Source of the DNA: an uncultured Rhodospirillaceae bacterium
Lineage (GTDB): Bacteria > Pseudomonadota > Alphaproteobacteria > Rhodospirillales > UBA2165
Direction of reading: 5' to 3'
DNA length: 59,692 bases
Assembly: GCA_913020445.1 (NCBI GenBank)
Contig: CAJWAR010000025.1
Coordinates: forward strand, 1-59,692
Under the pieces are notes generated by a model, which saw only the letters and a program-made list of their open reading frames with translations, did not search any database and was not told the origin of the DNA. Positions 48,497 through 58,001 of the stretch are shown here, in pieces. Positions within the stretch are counted from its first letter, which is position 1; every line of letters starts with the position of its first letter. Position numbers and translations under genes: made by a program.

Positions 48497-50179
48497 CTAA
48501 GCTCTGGTGAGGGGCCGATACTTAATCCGGTGGGGCTGATCTGCCAAGGCACCTAGGCGATTATGGCGATCCGCTTCATAATCATCATAATTGCCTTCGA
48601 ACCAAACGACCTGACTATCACCTTCAAAGGCGATGATATGGGTGGCGATGCGATCCAGGAACCAACGATCGTGACTGGTGATCAGCACACAACCCGGAAA
48701 AGCCAGCAATGCCTCTTCAAGGGCGCGCAGCGTATCAACATCCAGATCATTGGTCGGCTCATCGAGCATAATGACATTGGCGCCCGACTTCATCACTTTG
48801 GCAAGATGGACCCGATTACGCTCGCCACCAGATAATTGCCCGACTTTCTTTTGTTGATCAGGCCCTTTGAAATTAAACTGCGAAACATAGGCCCGGCTTT
48901 GCATCGTGCGATGGCCAAGCTCAACTTCATCCAGCCCTTCCGAGATTTCCTCCCAAACTGTTTTGTTGCCATCCAATTCTTCGCGGGATTGGTCAACATA
49001 ACCAAGCCTGACCGTATCGCCGAGACGAATTGAACCGCTATCCTTTGCTTCGTCACCTGAAAGCATTTTAAACAGCGTCGTTTTACCGGCCCCATTGGCG
49101 CCAATTATGCCGACAATTGCGCCGGGAGGTATTTTAAAGCTCAATTCTTCAAACAGCAGGCGCTCCTCAAACCCTTTGGCGAGGTCCTCCGCTTCGATCA
49201 CCAAATCGCCTAAGCGCGGGCCTTGCGGAATAATAATTTGGGCGGTATCGGGTGTCTTACTATCGGCTTCGGATTTCAGTTTTTCATAAGCCGTGATACG
49301 CGCTTTGGCTTTGGCCTGACGCGCGCGTGGCGACTGCCTGATCCATTCTAACTCATTGGCAAGGGTGCGTTGGCGAGCCTGTTCGGTCTTTTCCTCCTGG
49401 GCGAGACGTTTCTGCTTTTGCTCCAGCCAGGCGGAATAATTGCCTTCATAAGGTATACCCCGGCCGCGGTCGAGCTCAAGAATCCAACCAGCGACATTGT
49501 CGAGGAAATAGCGATCATGAGTAATCGCCACAACGGTTCCCGGATATTCCTGTAAATGGAGCTCCAGCCAGGCAACTGATTCCGCATCGAGATGGTTGGT
49601 CGGTTCATCAAGCAGCAATAAATCCGGCTTTTGCAGCAACAACCGGCAGAGCGCGACCCGGCGTTTCTCACCACCTGACAGCGTTGTTACCTCGGTGTCA
49701 CCGGGCGGACAGCGCAATGCATCCATGGCCATTTCAACGGTGCGTTCGATCTCCCAGCCATTAACGGCATCAATTTGTTCCTGCAATGAGCCCTGCTCTT
49801 CCAGCAGCGCGTTCATTTCATCATCATCCATCGGCTCAGCAAATTTAGCACTCACCGCGTTGAAACGGTCGATCAACTCTTTGATCTCACCAACCCCTTC
49901 CATCGCATTGCCTTCAACGTCTTTGGTGGGATCAAGCTCCGGCTCTTGCGGCAGGTACCCGACGCGCGCACCTTCGGCAGCCCAGGCCTCACCATTATAT
50001 TCGGTTTCAATCCCCGCCATTATTTTCAGCAAGGTTGATTTACCGGCACCGTTGGCTCCCAGCACACCGATTTTTGCGCCCGGCAGAAACGACAATGAAA
50101 TATCCTTCATTAATTCGCGCCCACCTTGGAAGGTCTTGCTGAGTTGCTTCATCACATAAATGTATTGGTAGGACGCCAT
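48497..50179 (-). CDS. ettA: Energy-dependent translational throttle protein EttA (ABC-F)
   Basis: 560-residue soluble protein with two ABC domains and no membrane part. Walker A motifs are GANGAGKST and GANGAGKTT, signatures LSGGEKRRVALCR and LSGGERNRVHLAK, Walker B LLLLDEPTNHLD and VIMLDEPTNDLD. The linker between domains holds the arm that reaches the P-site tRNA (IRQSPRARQAKAKARI). The protein binds the ribosomal E site and tunes translation to the ATP/ADP ratio. It converges on mlaC with a 24-nt gap. Confidence 0.95.
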   Translation of the reverse strand: MASYQYIYVMKQLSKTFQGGRELMKDISLSFLPGAKIGVLGANGAGKSTLLKIMAGIETEYNGEAWAAEGARVGYLPQEPELDPTKDVEGNAMEGVGEIKELIDRFNAVSAKFAEPMDDDEMNALLEEQGSLQEQIDAVNGWEIERTVEMAMDALRCPPGDTEVTTLSGGEKRRVALCRLLLQKPDLLLLDEPTNHLDAESVAWLELHLQEYPGTVVAITHDRYFLDNVAGWILELDRGRGIPYEGNYSAWLEQKQKRLAQEEKTEQARQRTLANELEWIRQSPRARQAKAKARITAYEKLKSEADSKTPDTAQIIIPQGPRLGDLVIEAEDLAKGFEERLLFEELSFKIPPGAIVGIIGANGAGKTTLFKMLSGDEAKDSGSIRLGDTVRLGYVDQSREELDGNKTVWEEISEGLDEVELGHRTMQSRAYVSQFNFKGPDQQKKVGQLSGGERNRVHLAKVMKSGANVIMLDEPTNDLDVDTLRALEEALLAFPGCVLITSHDRWFLDRIATHIIAFEGDSQVVWFEGNYDDYEADRHNRLGALADQPHRIKYRPLTRA

Positions 50180-50232
50180 TCGGTGCTCCGGTTCAAGTAA
50201 ATTTCGTTTTGTATTGGCGGTTTATGTAGCCC

Positions 50233-50263
50233 AGTGGAAGCTCGGATGCAATCTGCTTCCACT
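50233..50263 (-). terminator. Hairpin downstream of the di-heme peroxidase gene
   Basis: AGTGGAAGC at 50233-50241 pairs perfectly with GCTTCCACT at 50255-50263, with a 13-nt loop. It lies immediately downstream of the minus-strand peroxidase gene and upstream of ettA. There is no T tract on either side, so it is an incomplete intrinsic terminator or an RNA-stabilising hairpin. Confidence 0.45.
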
Positions 50264-50264
50264 A

Positions 50265-51374
50265 TCATTTAGAAGGATTGGCAAATGGATCAGAAAATCG
50301 CGGATTAACAAGAAAAGCCTCATCGGTTAAGGACGTCAAAAAGGCAATGAGATCGCTCTTTTCAATTGAGGTTAGTTTGAAACCGGCAACAAAAAAGCTT
50401 TTTTGCGGATTAGTGCGTCCTGGCCCACGCCCACCGGCGGCGTAGAAATCAATAACCTCGGCAAGAGACTGCATGCTGCCGTCATGCATATAGGGCGCCG
50501 TCACAGCAACATTTCGCAAGCTCGGTGTGCGAAACCGCCCCATATCTTCAAGCCGTCCTGTATGCATATGAAGCCCGGTATTTCCCGCCGGATAAGCACC
50601 TTTGCCATCCAAATTGTAGAGGCCGGTATTGTGAAAGGCGATCTCTTTAAATCCGAGACCAGTATGGGCAACAGAATCCGTAAAAAACGGCGCTGGGTGA
50701 CAGTGAAAGCAGTTTAACCGCTCACTAAAAAACAGCTCACCGCCGCGCTTAGCTGCAAGCGTAAGGTCAGACCGGTCATAAGCTGAATTTGCGGTGATTA
50801 AACTGCGCTGAAAGCTCGCCAATGCCTTTGCCATATTTTCAAGCGAAATAGCTTTACTGTCGCCAAAGGCGGCATGGAACATCAAGCGGTAAACCGGATC
50901 ACTTTTCAGGTGTTCTACGATATCTTGCTCCCTACCCGCCATACCCATTTCAACCGGCTCGGTTCCCAACAGCGGGGCAAGTAATTGCTTTTCCAGGCGC
51001 GACAATTTTGGCTGTGCCCAGGTCAGGACGGACAGGTAGGCAACATTGCCTAGCGACGGCGTATTGCGAACATGGTTCTCACCCGTTGTGCCCCGGGCGG
51101 TGACGCGACCATCGGTAAAGGCGCGGGCCTGCCGATGACAGGTCGCACACGCCATTTTACCGTTTACCGATAATTTTTTGTCATAAAACAGTCGCCGGCC
51201 AAGATCGGCCTTGGCCTCTGACATCGGATTATCAGCCGGAACTACGGGCTGAGGCATCCAGGGTGGCAGATTCCACCTAAATTCAGCATGAAGATTGCCC
51301 GTAGAAAAAAGAACCGTAAAGAAAAGCAGCAGAAATGGAATGGCTCTACAGCAAGCCCGTGCATTCGACGACAT
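50265..51374 (-). CDS. Di-heme cytochrome c peroxidase family protein
   Basis: 369-residue periplasmic protein with a signal peptide (residues 1-30, STGNLHA). Two heme c sites are present: C76-A-T-C79-H80 and C222-F-H-C225-H226. The layout matches the bacterial CCP/MauG family, which reduces peroxide or modifies partner proteins. I chose ATG 51374, which begins a proper signal peptide; it overlaps the end of the receiver-cyclase gene by 29 nt. The frame is open to 51455, but that part is basic and unlike a signal. Being at the end of a signalling block, it may be controlled by the cyclase or its regulators. Confidence 0.85.
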   Translation of the reverse strand: MSSNARACCRAIPFLLLFFTVLFSTGNLHAEFRWNLPPWMPQPVVPADNPMSEAKADLGRRLFYDKKLSVNGKMACATCHRQARAFTDGRVTARGTTGENHVRNTPSLGNVAYLSVLTWAQPKLSRLEKQLLAPLLGTEPVEMGMAGREQDIVEHLKSDPVYRLMFHAAFGDSKAISLENMAKALASFQRSLITANSAYDRSDLTLAAKRGGELFFSERLNCFHCHPAPFFTDSVAHTGLGFKEIAFHNTGLYNLDGKGAYPAGNTGLHMHTGRLEDMGRFRTPSLRNVAVTAPYMHDGSMQSLAEVIDFYAAGGRGPGRTNPQKSFFVAGFKLTSIEKSDLIAFLTSLTDEAFLVNPRFSDPFANPSK

Positions 51375-52395
51375 CAATTTCGCCTTTGCCCTTAATGTCC
51401 ATCTTACCAAGCATTTTACCTTGGCATTCACTTTCGATCTCCAGCCAAGAATCATGGGTCATGGTGACTGCACCCGGATTACCGGCGCCAGCCATGCGAG
51501 CCGCAACATTGACCGTATCACCCCAGACATCAAATTGATATTTCTGATCGCCGACAATGCCGGCAACGAGGGGGCCGGCATGAACGCCGACGCGAACTTT
51601 CCAATCGGCATTAACTTTGGGGGCGGCAGCGGCCATTTCCAAGCCGCATTTCACCACGGTCAGAAGTGGCTCGTAATCAGGATTGGTCAGACCGGCGGCA
51701 GCCATAAATTCATCACCGATGGTTTTAATTTTTTCCATTTGGTATTTGGTGTTGATTTCTTCAAATTTTGTAAATAACGCCTGCAAGCCGCTGACAACTT
51801 CCTCCGCAGACCGGCCACTGCAATAATTGGTAAAACCAACAATATCGCAAAACAACATACCGATTTTATCATAACCACGCGGCTGTACTTTGCCGGTGGC
51901 TTTAAGCTCGCTCGCGATACTCGATGGCAAAATCACCGTTAACAACTCGTCAGCTTTTTTCTTTTCGGTGCGAATTTGATCAAGATGAGATTTTTCCTGA
52001 TCGCGTAACCGCTTTTTTTCAACGCAAGCGCCAAGCCGGGCACGCAAAATCGTCGCGTTGAACGGCTTAGCGAGATAATCCTCAGCGCCCAATTCAATAC
52101 ACTTCGCGATGCTCTCGGTATCTTCAACGCCGGATATCATAATCACGGGAATATGGCGATGATTGAGATCGGCCTTTATTGATTCCAACACCTCAAAACC
52201 ATTTAATTCTGGCATTTCGATATCCAGCAACACGATATCAAACTTACTTTCTTGCAGCATATCCAAAGCCTGCCGCCCGTTTTCTGCGAATGTCGCATCG
52301 GTGTAACCTTCAGCATCGAGCAGACGCTTGATCAGCGTGTGATTGAAGGGCTCATCATCAACGACGAGCAAAGAGGATTGTTCACCTTCGGACAT
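51346..52395 (-). CDS. Response regulator with class III adenylate cyclase output
   Basis: 349 residues. A receiver domain (D58 in LLDIEMPELNG; Lys in LAKPF) is joined by a short coiled coil (about 125-155) to a class III cyclase domain from about residue 175. Metal ligands are D184 (FCDIVGFT) and D228 (IGDEF). The substrate-selecting positions look like K224 and D289 (FDVWGD), which fit ATP rather than GTP, so I call it an adenylate cyclase. R300 and N296 (DTVNVAARM) are the catalytic pair. Phosphorylation would switch on cAMP production. The likely kinase is the hybrid protein upstream (52895-55840). Confidence 0.9.
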   Translation of the reverse strand: MSEGEQSSLLVVDDEPFNHTLIKRLLDAEGYTDATFAENGRQALDMLQESKFDIVLLDIEMPELNGFEVLESIKADLNHRHIPVIMISGVEDTESIAKCIELGAEDYLAKPFNATILRARLGACVEKKRLRDQEKSHLDQIRTEKKKADELLTVILPSSIASELKATGKVQPRGYDKIGMLFCDIVGFTNYCSGRSAEEVVSGLQALFTKFEEINTKYQMEKIKTIGDEFMAAAGLTNPDYEPLLTVVKCGLEMAAAAPKVNADWKVRVGVHAGPLVAGIVGDQKYQFDVWGDTVNVAARMAGAGNPGAVTMTHDSWLEIESECQGKMLGKMDIKGKGEIDVVECTGLL

Positions 52396-52436
52396 TAATT
52401 TTTCCCGGAACTTGGTTGATTATAATCTATGGCTTA

Positions 52437-52856
52437 TTAGTTTTTCGCTGCCGATGTTTTAATCGATTTTAATATTCTGCCTTCTAACGACTTTCTCGAA
52501 ATAGGTTTAACGAGATAGCCGTTAATCCCAAGATTTGCGGCGCCCCGCACAGTTTCTTCATCGGCATGGCCGGTGAGAATTAGAATGGGTACTTCAGAAT
52601 CAAACCGCTCATCGGTGGAATTTCGAACCTGTTTGACAAAATCAAAGCCGTTCATCTCCGGCATTTCCAGATCACATATTACGAGATCGACTTTACTTTT
52701 AGCCGACTGCAGCAGGCTCAATCCTTCACGGCCATTGGCGGCCTGCGATATGATACCTATGCCGATATCACCCAATGTCCGTTCTATTAGTTTACGCATA
52801 AACGCCTCATCATCAATGATCAGGATATGCAAATATTTGAATTCGTCTTCCGTCAT
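52437..52856 (-). CDS. Single-domain response regulator
   Basis: 139-residue receiver with D15-D16 (IIDDE), phospho-acceptor D62 (ICDLEMPEMNG), Thr in ILTGHA and Lys in LVKPIS. It has no output domain and probably shuttles phosphoryl groups between the hybrid kinase and other proteins. It lies 38 nt downstream of that kinase and 41 nt upstream of the receiver-cyclase gene, in one operon. Confidence 0.9.
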   Translation of the reverse strand: MTEDEFKYLHILIIDDEAFMRKLIERTLGDIGIGIISQAANGREGLSLLQSAKSKVDLVICDLEMPEMNGFDFVKQVRNSTDERFDSEVPILILTGHADEETVRGAANLGINGYLVKPISRKSLEGRILKSIKTSAAKN

Positions 52857-52894
52857 AATAATCTCGTTCTCAATTTCTTTTGGGGCAAAAAAAT

Positions 52895-55840
52895 TTATAA
52901 GGTATTTATATAGTCGATAACTTCGCCGATGGCATTATCTAGTTTAGGGGCTTCTAGATCGATGGCTTCCCAATCGTCCGCCTTACCGGCAGTTTCAAGA
53001 CTGAGGCACAAATCAGCAAGGTAATTAGCACCAATTGCCCGCGACGAAGATTTCAATTTATGTGCCGCCGCCGCGACCTGCTCGGCTGAGCGATCTTCAA
53101 AAGCCGCCTTTATTTCTTCAACATTGGATGAGCCCGGCTCGATAAACTCGTTCAAAATTTCTTTAAACGTATCATCATCATCACCAAAAACATCTCTCAA
53201 GGCGGCAGGGTCGATCGGTCCACCGTTGGTCTTAGGTTTATCTTTCGCGGTCTCTTCAGCTGGGCTGGCAATAATATCTTCTTCTGACTCCGGCGTATCA
53301 ACTGGCGCTTCGTCATCGACAGGCGGCGCAAAGTCCGATGATTGAGATGCCGCTAACACCGGCATCCATTTGCCCAAAGCTTGTTTAAGCTTTGGCATCT
53401 CCAACGGCTTAGAAAGATAGTCATCCATGCCAACCTCTAAGCATCTTTCGGCTTCACCTTGCAACGCATTTGCCGTAATGGCGATGATCGGAAAGCGCTC
53501 ATCCATATCATCTTCACGGTTGCGAATTTCACCGGTCAACTCATAACCGTCCATTTCCGGCATATGGCAATCGGTCAACAATATGGCGTAGTTTTTATTC
53601 TGCCAGGCCTCCAAAGCCAGCTTACCGTTATCAAACATCTCAACAGCATAGCCGAGCATATTCAACTGACGCCGGATAACGTCCTGATTGGTAAGGTTGT
53701 CTTCGGCGACTAAAATAAGCTGCCCCATCTCCTCGGCTTGTTCTATCGAAGGTGCCAGCTTCTTCAAGGATTCGGTTTTTTCTTCTTCTTTTTTGACTTC
53801 CGGGCTGGCCCGGCCGGCCGCAACCGCGACAGCAGATATAAAAGTTGGTCGTCGTATAGGCAGAGCGTCCAAGGTAACCGTTCCCGGATTATCGATGCGG
53901 GCGCCGCGACGCCAATAAGGCCGCATCATGACAAATTTACTATCAGCATTGGCCTCGTATTTGGTAAATAACTGCTTTATTTCCTCTTGTTCTTTTTCTT
54001 CAAAATCAATACCCAGAATGATGACATCATAGATTTCATCATTGAACGTTGCTTCGGTAATTTGTGACGATACGGTTTCCCGCTCTTCCCATACTTCGAC
54101 ATCAGCTTTCCAATAGGACAGATAACTCGATAGAAATTCGATATATTCCTCGATTTCGGTAACCAACAATACTGAAAGACCATTGAGATCTTTGTCTTCA
54201 ATATCGACCACATCACGGTCGCTAGGATCATGCGGAATGATGGTAAAAAATTCGGAGCCTTCTCCTAACTCACTTTTCACTGCGACGTCACCGCCCATCA
54301 GATTGGTGAGGCGTACGCAAATCGAAAGACCCAGTCCGGTGCCGCCGTATTTGCGCGTGGTCGAACTTTCAGCTTGGGTGAAGGCTTCAAAAAGTTTTTC
54401 CTGAGCCGCTTCGGAAATACCAATACCGTTATCACCGACGGAGTAGCGGATATAATCCTTGTCGTCGTCATCGCCGCCATCACTTTCCACGCGATCCGCG
54501 CGAATGATCACCTTGCCGCGTTTTTCATCTGTATTATCAGTGAATTTGATGGCATTGCCGGCGAGGTTAAATAAAATTTGGCGCAATCGCACTTGATCTG
54601 CCATGACAAATTCCGGGATGGCAGGATCGATGTAGGGAATTATCATTAAATCTTTTTTTGCCGCATTGGGTACCAACGTATCGACCACGCCCTGCATCAT
54701 ATCGCGGATTGAAACGGGGATAAATTCCAGCTCCAATTTGCCCGCCTCAATTTTCGAGAAATCAAGAATATCATTAATAATCTGCAACAAGGAAAAGGCG
54801 GAATCGCGCACGGTCGCCATCATCTGGTTTTGATCAGTACTAAGCTTGGTTTCCCGCAGCAGATCGATCATGCCAACAATACCGTTCATGGGCGTTCGGA
54901 TCTCGTGGCTCATCGCTGCCAGGAAGGAAGATTTGGCTTTGGTGGCGGTTTCGGCTTCTTCTCTAAGTTCTTCAGCTTTTTTGCGAGATTCCTCCGCATC
55001 CGCCATCATGTTCAGGGTGGCCCGGCGGGCATCAGCTAAATCCTCAACCCGGCTCGCTAATTCTTCGCTGGCGTTTTCGGCGACGTCTTTGGCTGTTTCC
55101 AACTCCTTGGTGCGTTCGGCGATCGAATCTTCCAGGTGGTCCTGATGGCGTTTTAACTCTTGTTCAGAAATGGCCTGATTCATCTGCATTTCGTTATAAG
55201 CTTGAACAACTTCGCCAAGTTCATCGGAACTTTCCCAATTTACCTGTTCGCGTATATTTTCATTACGCTGCTTTTCAATGGATTCCCGCAATCGTCCAAC
55301 CGGACGACCGATCACAATTCGCGTGGTGAAAATTGTTACGCCAGCCAAGGTAATGGCCATAACGATCAAGATTAAAAAATCCAACAACAGCCGGTCGGCA
55401 ACTTCTTCCCGGATTCGTTTGCTATGAACGGTTAAAATCAATTTGCCGACAGCTTCGGTAACTTTGCTGGTTTTGTAAACCAAGGCTCGATCAACTCTGA
55501 ATTCCTTGACCTCCGGCGGTACCCCGGTATCACCAACGCTGCCGAGTTTTTCGCCGGATGTGTCATATACTTCAGCACTTTGAATATTAGGCAAGCGGCC
55601 AATTTCGGCCAATAAGGCATTAATTTGATCGGTGTCGATTTCCCAAACGGCCGAAGCAAATGCAGAATCCTGCACTGAAACCAGCTGTTTTAACTCATCA
55701 ATAAGTTCAGATCGGCTGGACAGATAGAATCGTGCCTCCAGCACGCCAAAAAGGATGACAACGCTCAGACTGACCAAAGGCAGATAAATCGCCAATAGTT
55801 TGGCAATCAGCGAATTTGGTTTGAACAATAAAGCCTTCAA
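52895..55840 (-). CDS. Hybrid sensor histidine kinase with receiver and Hpt domains
   Basis: 981 residues. Order: membrane helix (about 11-33), periplasmic sensor domain, second helix (about 152-172), HAMP linker, long coiled coil (225-300), HisKA with H312 (MSHEIRTPMNG), HATPase with GGTGLGLSI, a degenerate receiver-like region without a clear phospho-Asp, a true receiver (VAEDNLTNQD, LLTDCHMPEMDGYEL) and a C-terminal Hpt with HKLKSSSRAIG. This is a full BarA/ArcB-style phosphorelay. Output probably goes to the receiver protein and the receiver-cyclase just downstream. The periplasmic signal is unknown. Confidence 0.93.
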   Translation of the reverse strand: MKALLFKPNSLIAKLLAIYLPLVSLSVVILFGVLEARFYLSSRSELIDELKQLVSVQDSAFASAVWEIDTDQINALLAEIGRLPNIQSAEVYDTSGEKLGSVGDTGVPPEVKEFRVDRALVYKTSKVTEAVGKLILTVHSKRIREEVADRLLLDFLILIVMAITLAGVTIFTTRIVIGRPVGRLRESIEKQRNENIREQVNWESSDELGEVVQAYNEMQMNQAISEQELKRHQDHLEDSIAERTKELETAKDVAENASEELASRVEDLADARRATLNMMADAEESRKKAEELREEAETATKAKSSFLAAMSHEIRTPMNGIVGMIDLLRETKLSTDQNQMMATVRDSAFSLLQIINDILDFSKIEAGKLELEFIPVSIRDMMQGVVDTLVPNAAKKDLMIIPYIDPAIPEFVMADQVRLRQILFNLAGNAIKFTDNTDEKRGKVIIRADRVESDGGDDDDKDYIRYSVGDNGIGISEAAQEKLFEAFTQAESSTTRKYGGTGLGLSICVRLTNLMGGDVAVKSELGEGSEFFTIIPHDPSDRDVVDIEDKDLNGLSVLLVTEIEEYIEFLSSYLSYWKADVEVWEERETVSSQITEATFNDEIYDVIILGIDFEEKEQEEIKQLFTKYEANADSKFVMMRPYWRRGARIDNPGTVTLDALPIRRPTFISAVAVAAGRASPEVKKEEEKTESLKKLAPSIEQAEEMGQLILVAEDNLTNQDVIRRQLNMLGYAVEMFDNGKLALEAWQNKNYAILLTDCHMPEMDGYELTGEIRNREDDMDERFPIIAITANALQGEAERCLEVGMDDYLSKPLEMPKLKQALGKWMPVLAASQSSDFAPPVDDEAPVDTPESEEDIIASPAEETAKDKPKTNGGPIDPAALRDVFGDDDDTFKEILNEFIEPGSSNVEEIKAAFEDRSAEQVAAAAHKLKSSSRAIGANYLADLCLSLETAGKADDWEAIDLEAPKLDNAIGEVIDYINTL

Positions 55841-55910
55841 AATATTACCCGAATCTTTTTTATCGACAGATAGGTTAATATTATTTGCAATACCTTTACT
55901 TTAAGTTGGT

Positions 55911-55940
55911 ATTATTTCCTCTTAACAAAGAAAATTTCAA
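55911..55940 (-). promoter_or_regulatory. Candidate promoter of the hybrid kinase operon
   Basis: On the minus strand: TTGAAA at 55935-55940 and AATAAT at 55911-55916, 18 nt apart, about 70 nt upstream of the kinase start in an AT-rich gap. It is a match to sigma-70 boxes only; no independent support. Confidence 0.3.
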
Positions 55941-56020
55941 TATTTTCGATAGGTTAGCTTGAATAACAAATTAGTCAAATAAGTGATATTACCATATCTA
56001 GTGCGGGAAATTGTGCCGGA

Positions 56021-56722
56021 TCAGTCTTTGCCAATATCGATGGCGTAGCCGCCCCGCCGGACGGTTCGTATCAAGTCCTCTTCATGATCCTGATTAAGCG
56101 CTTTACGAAGGCGGCGGATATGAACGTCTACAGTTCTTTCTTCAACATAAATTTCGCGGCCCCATACCCGATCCAATAGCTGTTCGCGGGAAAAAACGCG
56201 GGTTGGCCGTTCCATGAGAACCTGCAGCAAACGAAATTCCGTTGGCCCAAGATGAACGGCACGGCCATTTCTCGAGACCTTATGAGCGGTTAAATCGAGT
56301 GAAAGGTCAGCGTATTCTAATTTATCTTCACCAAATTCCGGATTGGCGCGGCGTAGCACAGCACGCACTCGGGCAATTAACTCAGATGGTGAAAACGGCT
56401 TCACAATATAATCATCGGCGCCTGCGCCTAAGCCGGAAATTTTATCTTCTTCTTCACCACGAGCTGTCAGCATGATGATCGGTATGGTTTTAAATTTCTT
56501 GGTTTCACGCAAGCGTCGACACACATCAATGCCTGAGAGTTCCGGCAGCATCCAATCGAGAATAATGAGATCCGGGTTTTCTTCTTCGACTAGCAATAAG
56601 GCCTCTTCACCATCGGTCGCCACCAATGTTAAAAAACCCTCGCTCTCCAAATTGTAGCGGAGCACCTCAATTAGTGGCGGTTCATCTTCAACGATAAGGA
56701 TTCGCGTGCTCAACAGTTCCAA
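56021..56722 (-). CDS. phoB: Phosphate regulon response regulator PhoB
   Basis: 233-residue OmpR-type regulator. The receiver has VEDEPP, phospho-acceptor D56 (ILDWMLPELSG) and KPFSPSEL. The winged-helix DNA-binding domain ends with VDVHIRRLRKALNQ and VRRGGYAID, typical of PhoB. It activates phosphate-starvation genes when phosphorylated by PhoR. The gene lies 41 nt downstream of phoR. Pst transport genes and phoU are not next to it. Confidence 0.88.
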   Translation of the reverse strand: MELLSTRILIVEDEPPLIEVLRYNLESEGFLTLVATDGEEALLLVEEENPDLIILDWMLPELSGIDVCRRLRETKKFKTIPIIMLTARGEEEDKISGLGAGADDYIVKPFSPSELIARVRAVLRRANPEFGEDKLEYADLSLDLTAHKVSRNGRAVHLGPTEFRLLQVLMERPTRVFSREQLLDRVWGREIYVEERTVDVHIRRLRKALNQDHEEDLIRTVRRGGYAIDIGKD

Positions 56723-56763
56723 CCTTTTGTGTCATCAAGGCCAATTTATAAAAGTTTCTACGC

Positions 56764-57837
56764 TTAAAGCGGTAAATAGACCGTAAAAGTGGCGCCCTCG
56801 CCAACGGTACTATCAATACTCAGCTGTCCGCGATGGTGGCTGACAATATGTTTAACGATGGCGAGACCCAATCCGGTACCACCCAATTTGCGTGAGCGGC
56901 CTTTATCAATTCGATAAAATCGCTCGGTCAATCGCGGAATATGATCGGCGGCGATCCCATCACCTTCATTTTTAATTGCGATCGCGATATGGCGGCCTTC
57001 ATTTTCACCAATATTTTCGGCAATTTTGACCTGGATATTAACAGCTGTTGCTTCCCGCCCATATTTAATGGCGTTATCGATTAAATTCTGAAAGACCTCC
57101 ATTAACTCGTCACGGTCGCCAGCCAAAGCCGGGATATCAGCGGCAAAATCAAACTCCAATTCCATTTTCCGCTCTTCTGCCCGACCGACTAAAAGCTCCC
57201 TGGTCATTTCCAGCAGATCGATGACGTTAACCTGTTCTTGGGGACGTAATCGTTCACTGGTTTCAACGCGGGAAAGCGACAGTAGGTCATCAATCATACG
57301 CGCCATGCGCTGGGATTCATCCCCCATAATCGATAAAAATCGCTCGCGTGCTTCCGGATCATCCTTGGCCGGGCCTTGCAAGGTTTCGATGATACCGATG
57401 AGCGAAGCAATCGGCGAGCGCAGTTCATGGCTAACATTGGCGACAAAATCCTGGCGCATTTGCTCGGCCAAGGTTTCAGAGCTGATATCCTGGAACACCA
57501 TGAGGGCAACGGCGCCATCTTTCTCGGCGGCTGGATCGACAAAGCGAACAATACGAATTTTTAAATTACGCGGCACTGGAACGGAGAGCGATACATCAAC
57601 TTCCCGCAGAGCTTCACCGTTGATAACTGCATCGGCCGCAGCCAGGACATCCGGTACCCGAAAAGACAACGCCAAATCACGGCCGTCATATTGGGCGTCA
57701 AGAACTTCAAGCGCCGCCTGATTGGCGAAAACCACTTCCCGCGACCGGTTTAATAAAATGACAGGGTCAGGAAACGCTTTGAGCAGATGGCTGTTAAAGG
57801 TGTCGATTGCTGTCGCCAATTCCAGCCGCCTCCCCAT
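56764..57837 (-). CDS. phoR: PhoR-like histidine kinase without membrane anchor
   Basis: 357-residue kinase. An N-terminal PAS domain (FPDPVILLNRSREVVFANQAALEVL, through MVFQDISSETLAEQ) precedes HisKA with H137 (VSHELRSPIASL) and HATPase (NLIDNAIKYG, GGTGLGLAIVKHIV). There is no hydrophobic segment before the PAS domain, although PhoR is usually anchored by one or two helices; a TGA stop lies three codons before the ATG, so nothing is hidden upstream in frame. GGGGAGG lies inside the first codons, so a TTG start a few codons later is possible. It pairs with PhoB immediately downstream. Confidence 0.82.
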   Translation of the reverse strand: MGRRLELATAIDTFNSHLLKAFPDPVILLNRSREVVFANQAALEVLDAQYDGRDLALSFRVPDVLAAADAVINGEALREVDVSLSVPVPRNLKIRIVRFVDPAAEKDGAVALMVFQDISSETLAEQMRQDFVANVSHELRSPIASLIGIIETLQGPAKDDPEARERFLSIMGDESQRMARMIDDLLSLSRVETSERLRPQEQVNVIDLLEMTRELLVGRAEERKMELEFDFAADIPALAGDRDELMEVFQNLIDNAIKYGREATAVNIQVKIAENIGENEGRHIAIAIKNEGDGIAADHIPRLTERFYRIDKGRSRKLGGTGLGLAIVKHIVSHHRGQLSIDSTVGEGATFTVYLPL

Positions 57838-57920
57838 TAAAGTTCAAGTTCGATCCTGTGCTGACTGTCCTACTCTGCTGACCGGGGGTCTGTCAAAAAT
57901 ATAACGGGCAAAATATAACA

Positions 57921-57959
57921 GGCAAAAAGAAAACCCCCAGGTCGTGAAACCTGAGGGTT
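57921..57959 (-). terminator. Intrinsic terminator of the DUF1127 gene
   Basis: On the minus strand AACCCTCAGGT pairs with ACCTGGGGGTT (one mismatch) around a small loop, followed by TTTTCTTTTTG at 57932-57922. The stem, the T tract and the position just after the DUF1127 gene make a good rho-independent terminator. It isolates this gene from phoR downstream. Confidence 0.75.
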
Positions 57960-58001
57960 GGGCATTTAACAGGGTATTTTAGGAGGTACTTCTAATTCAA
58001 A

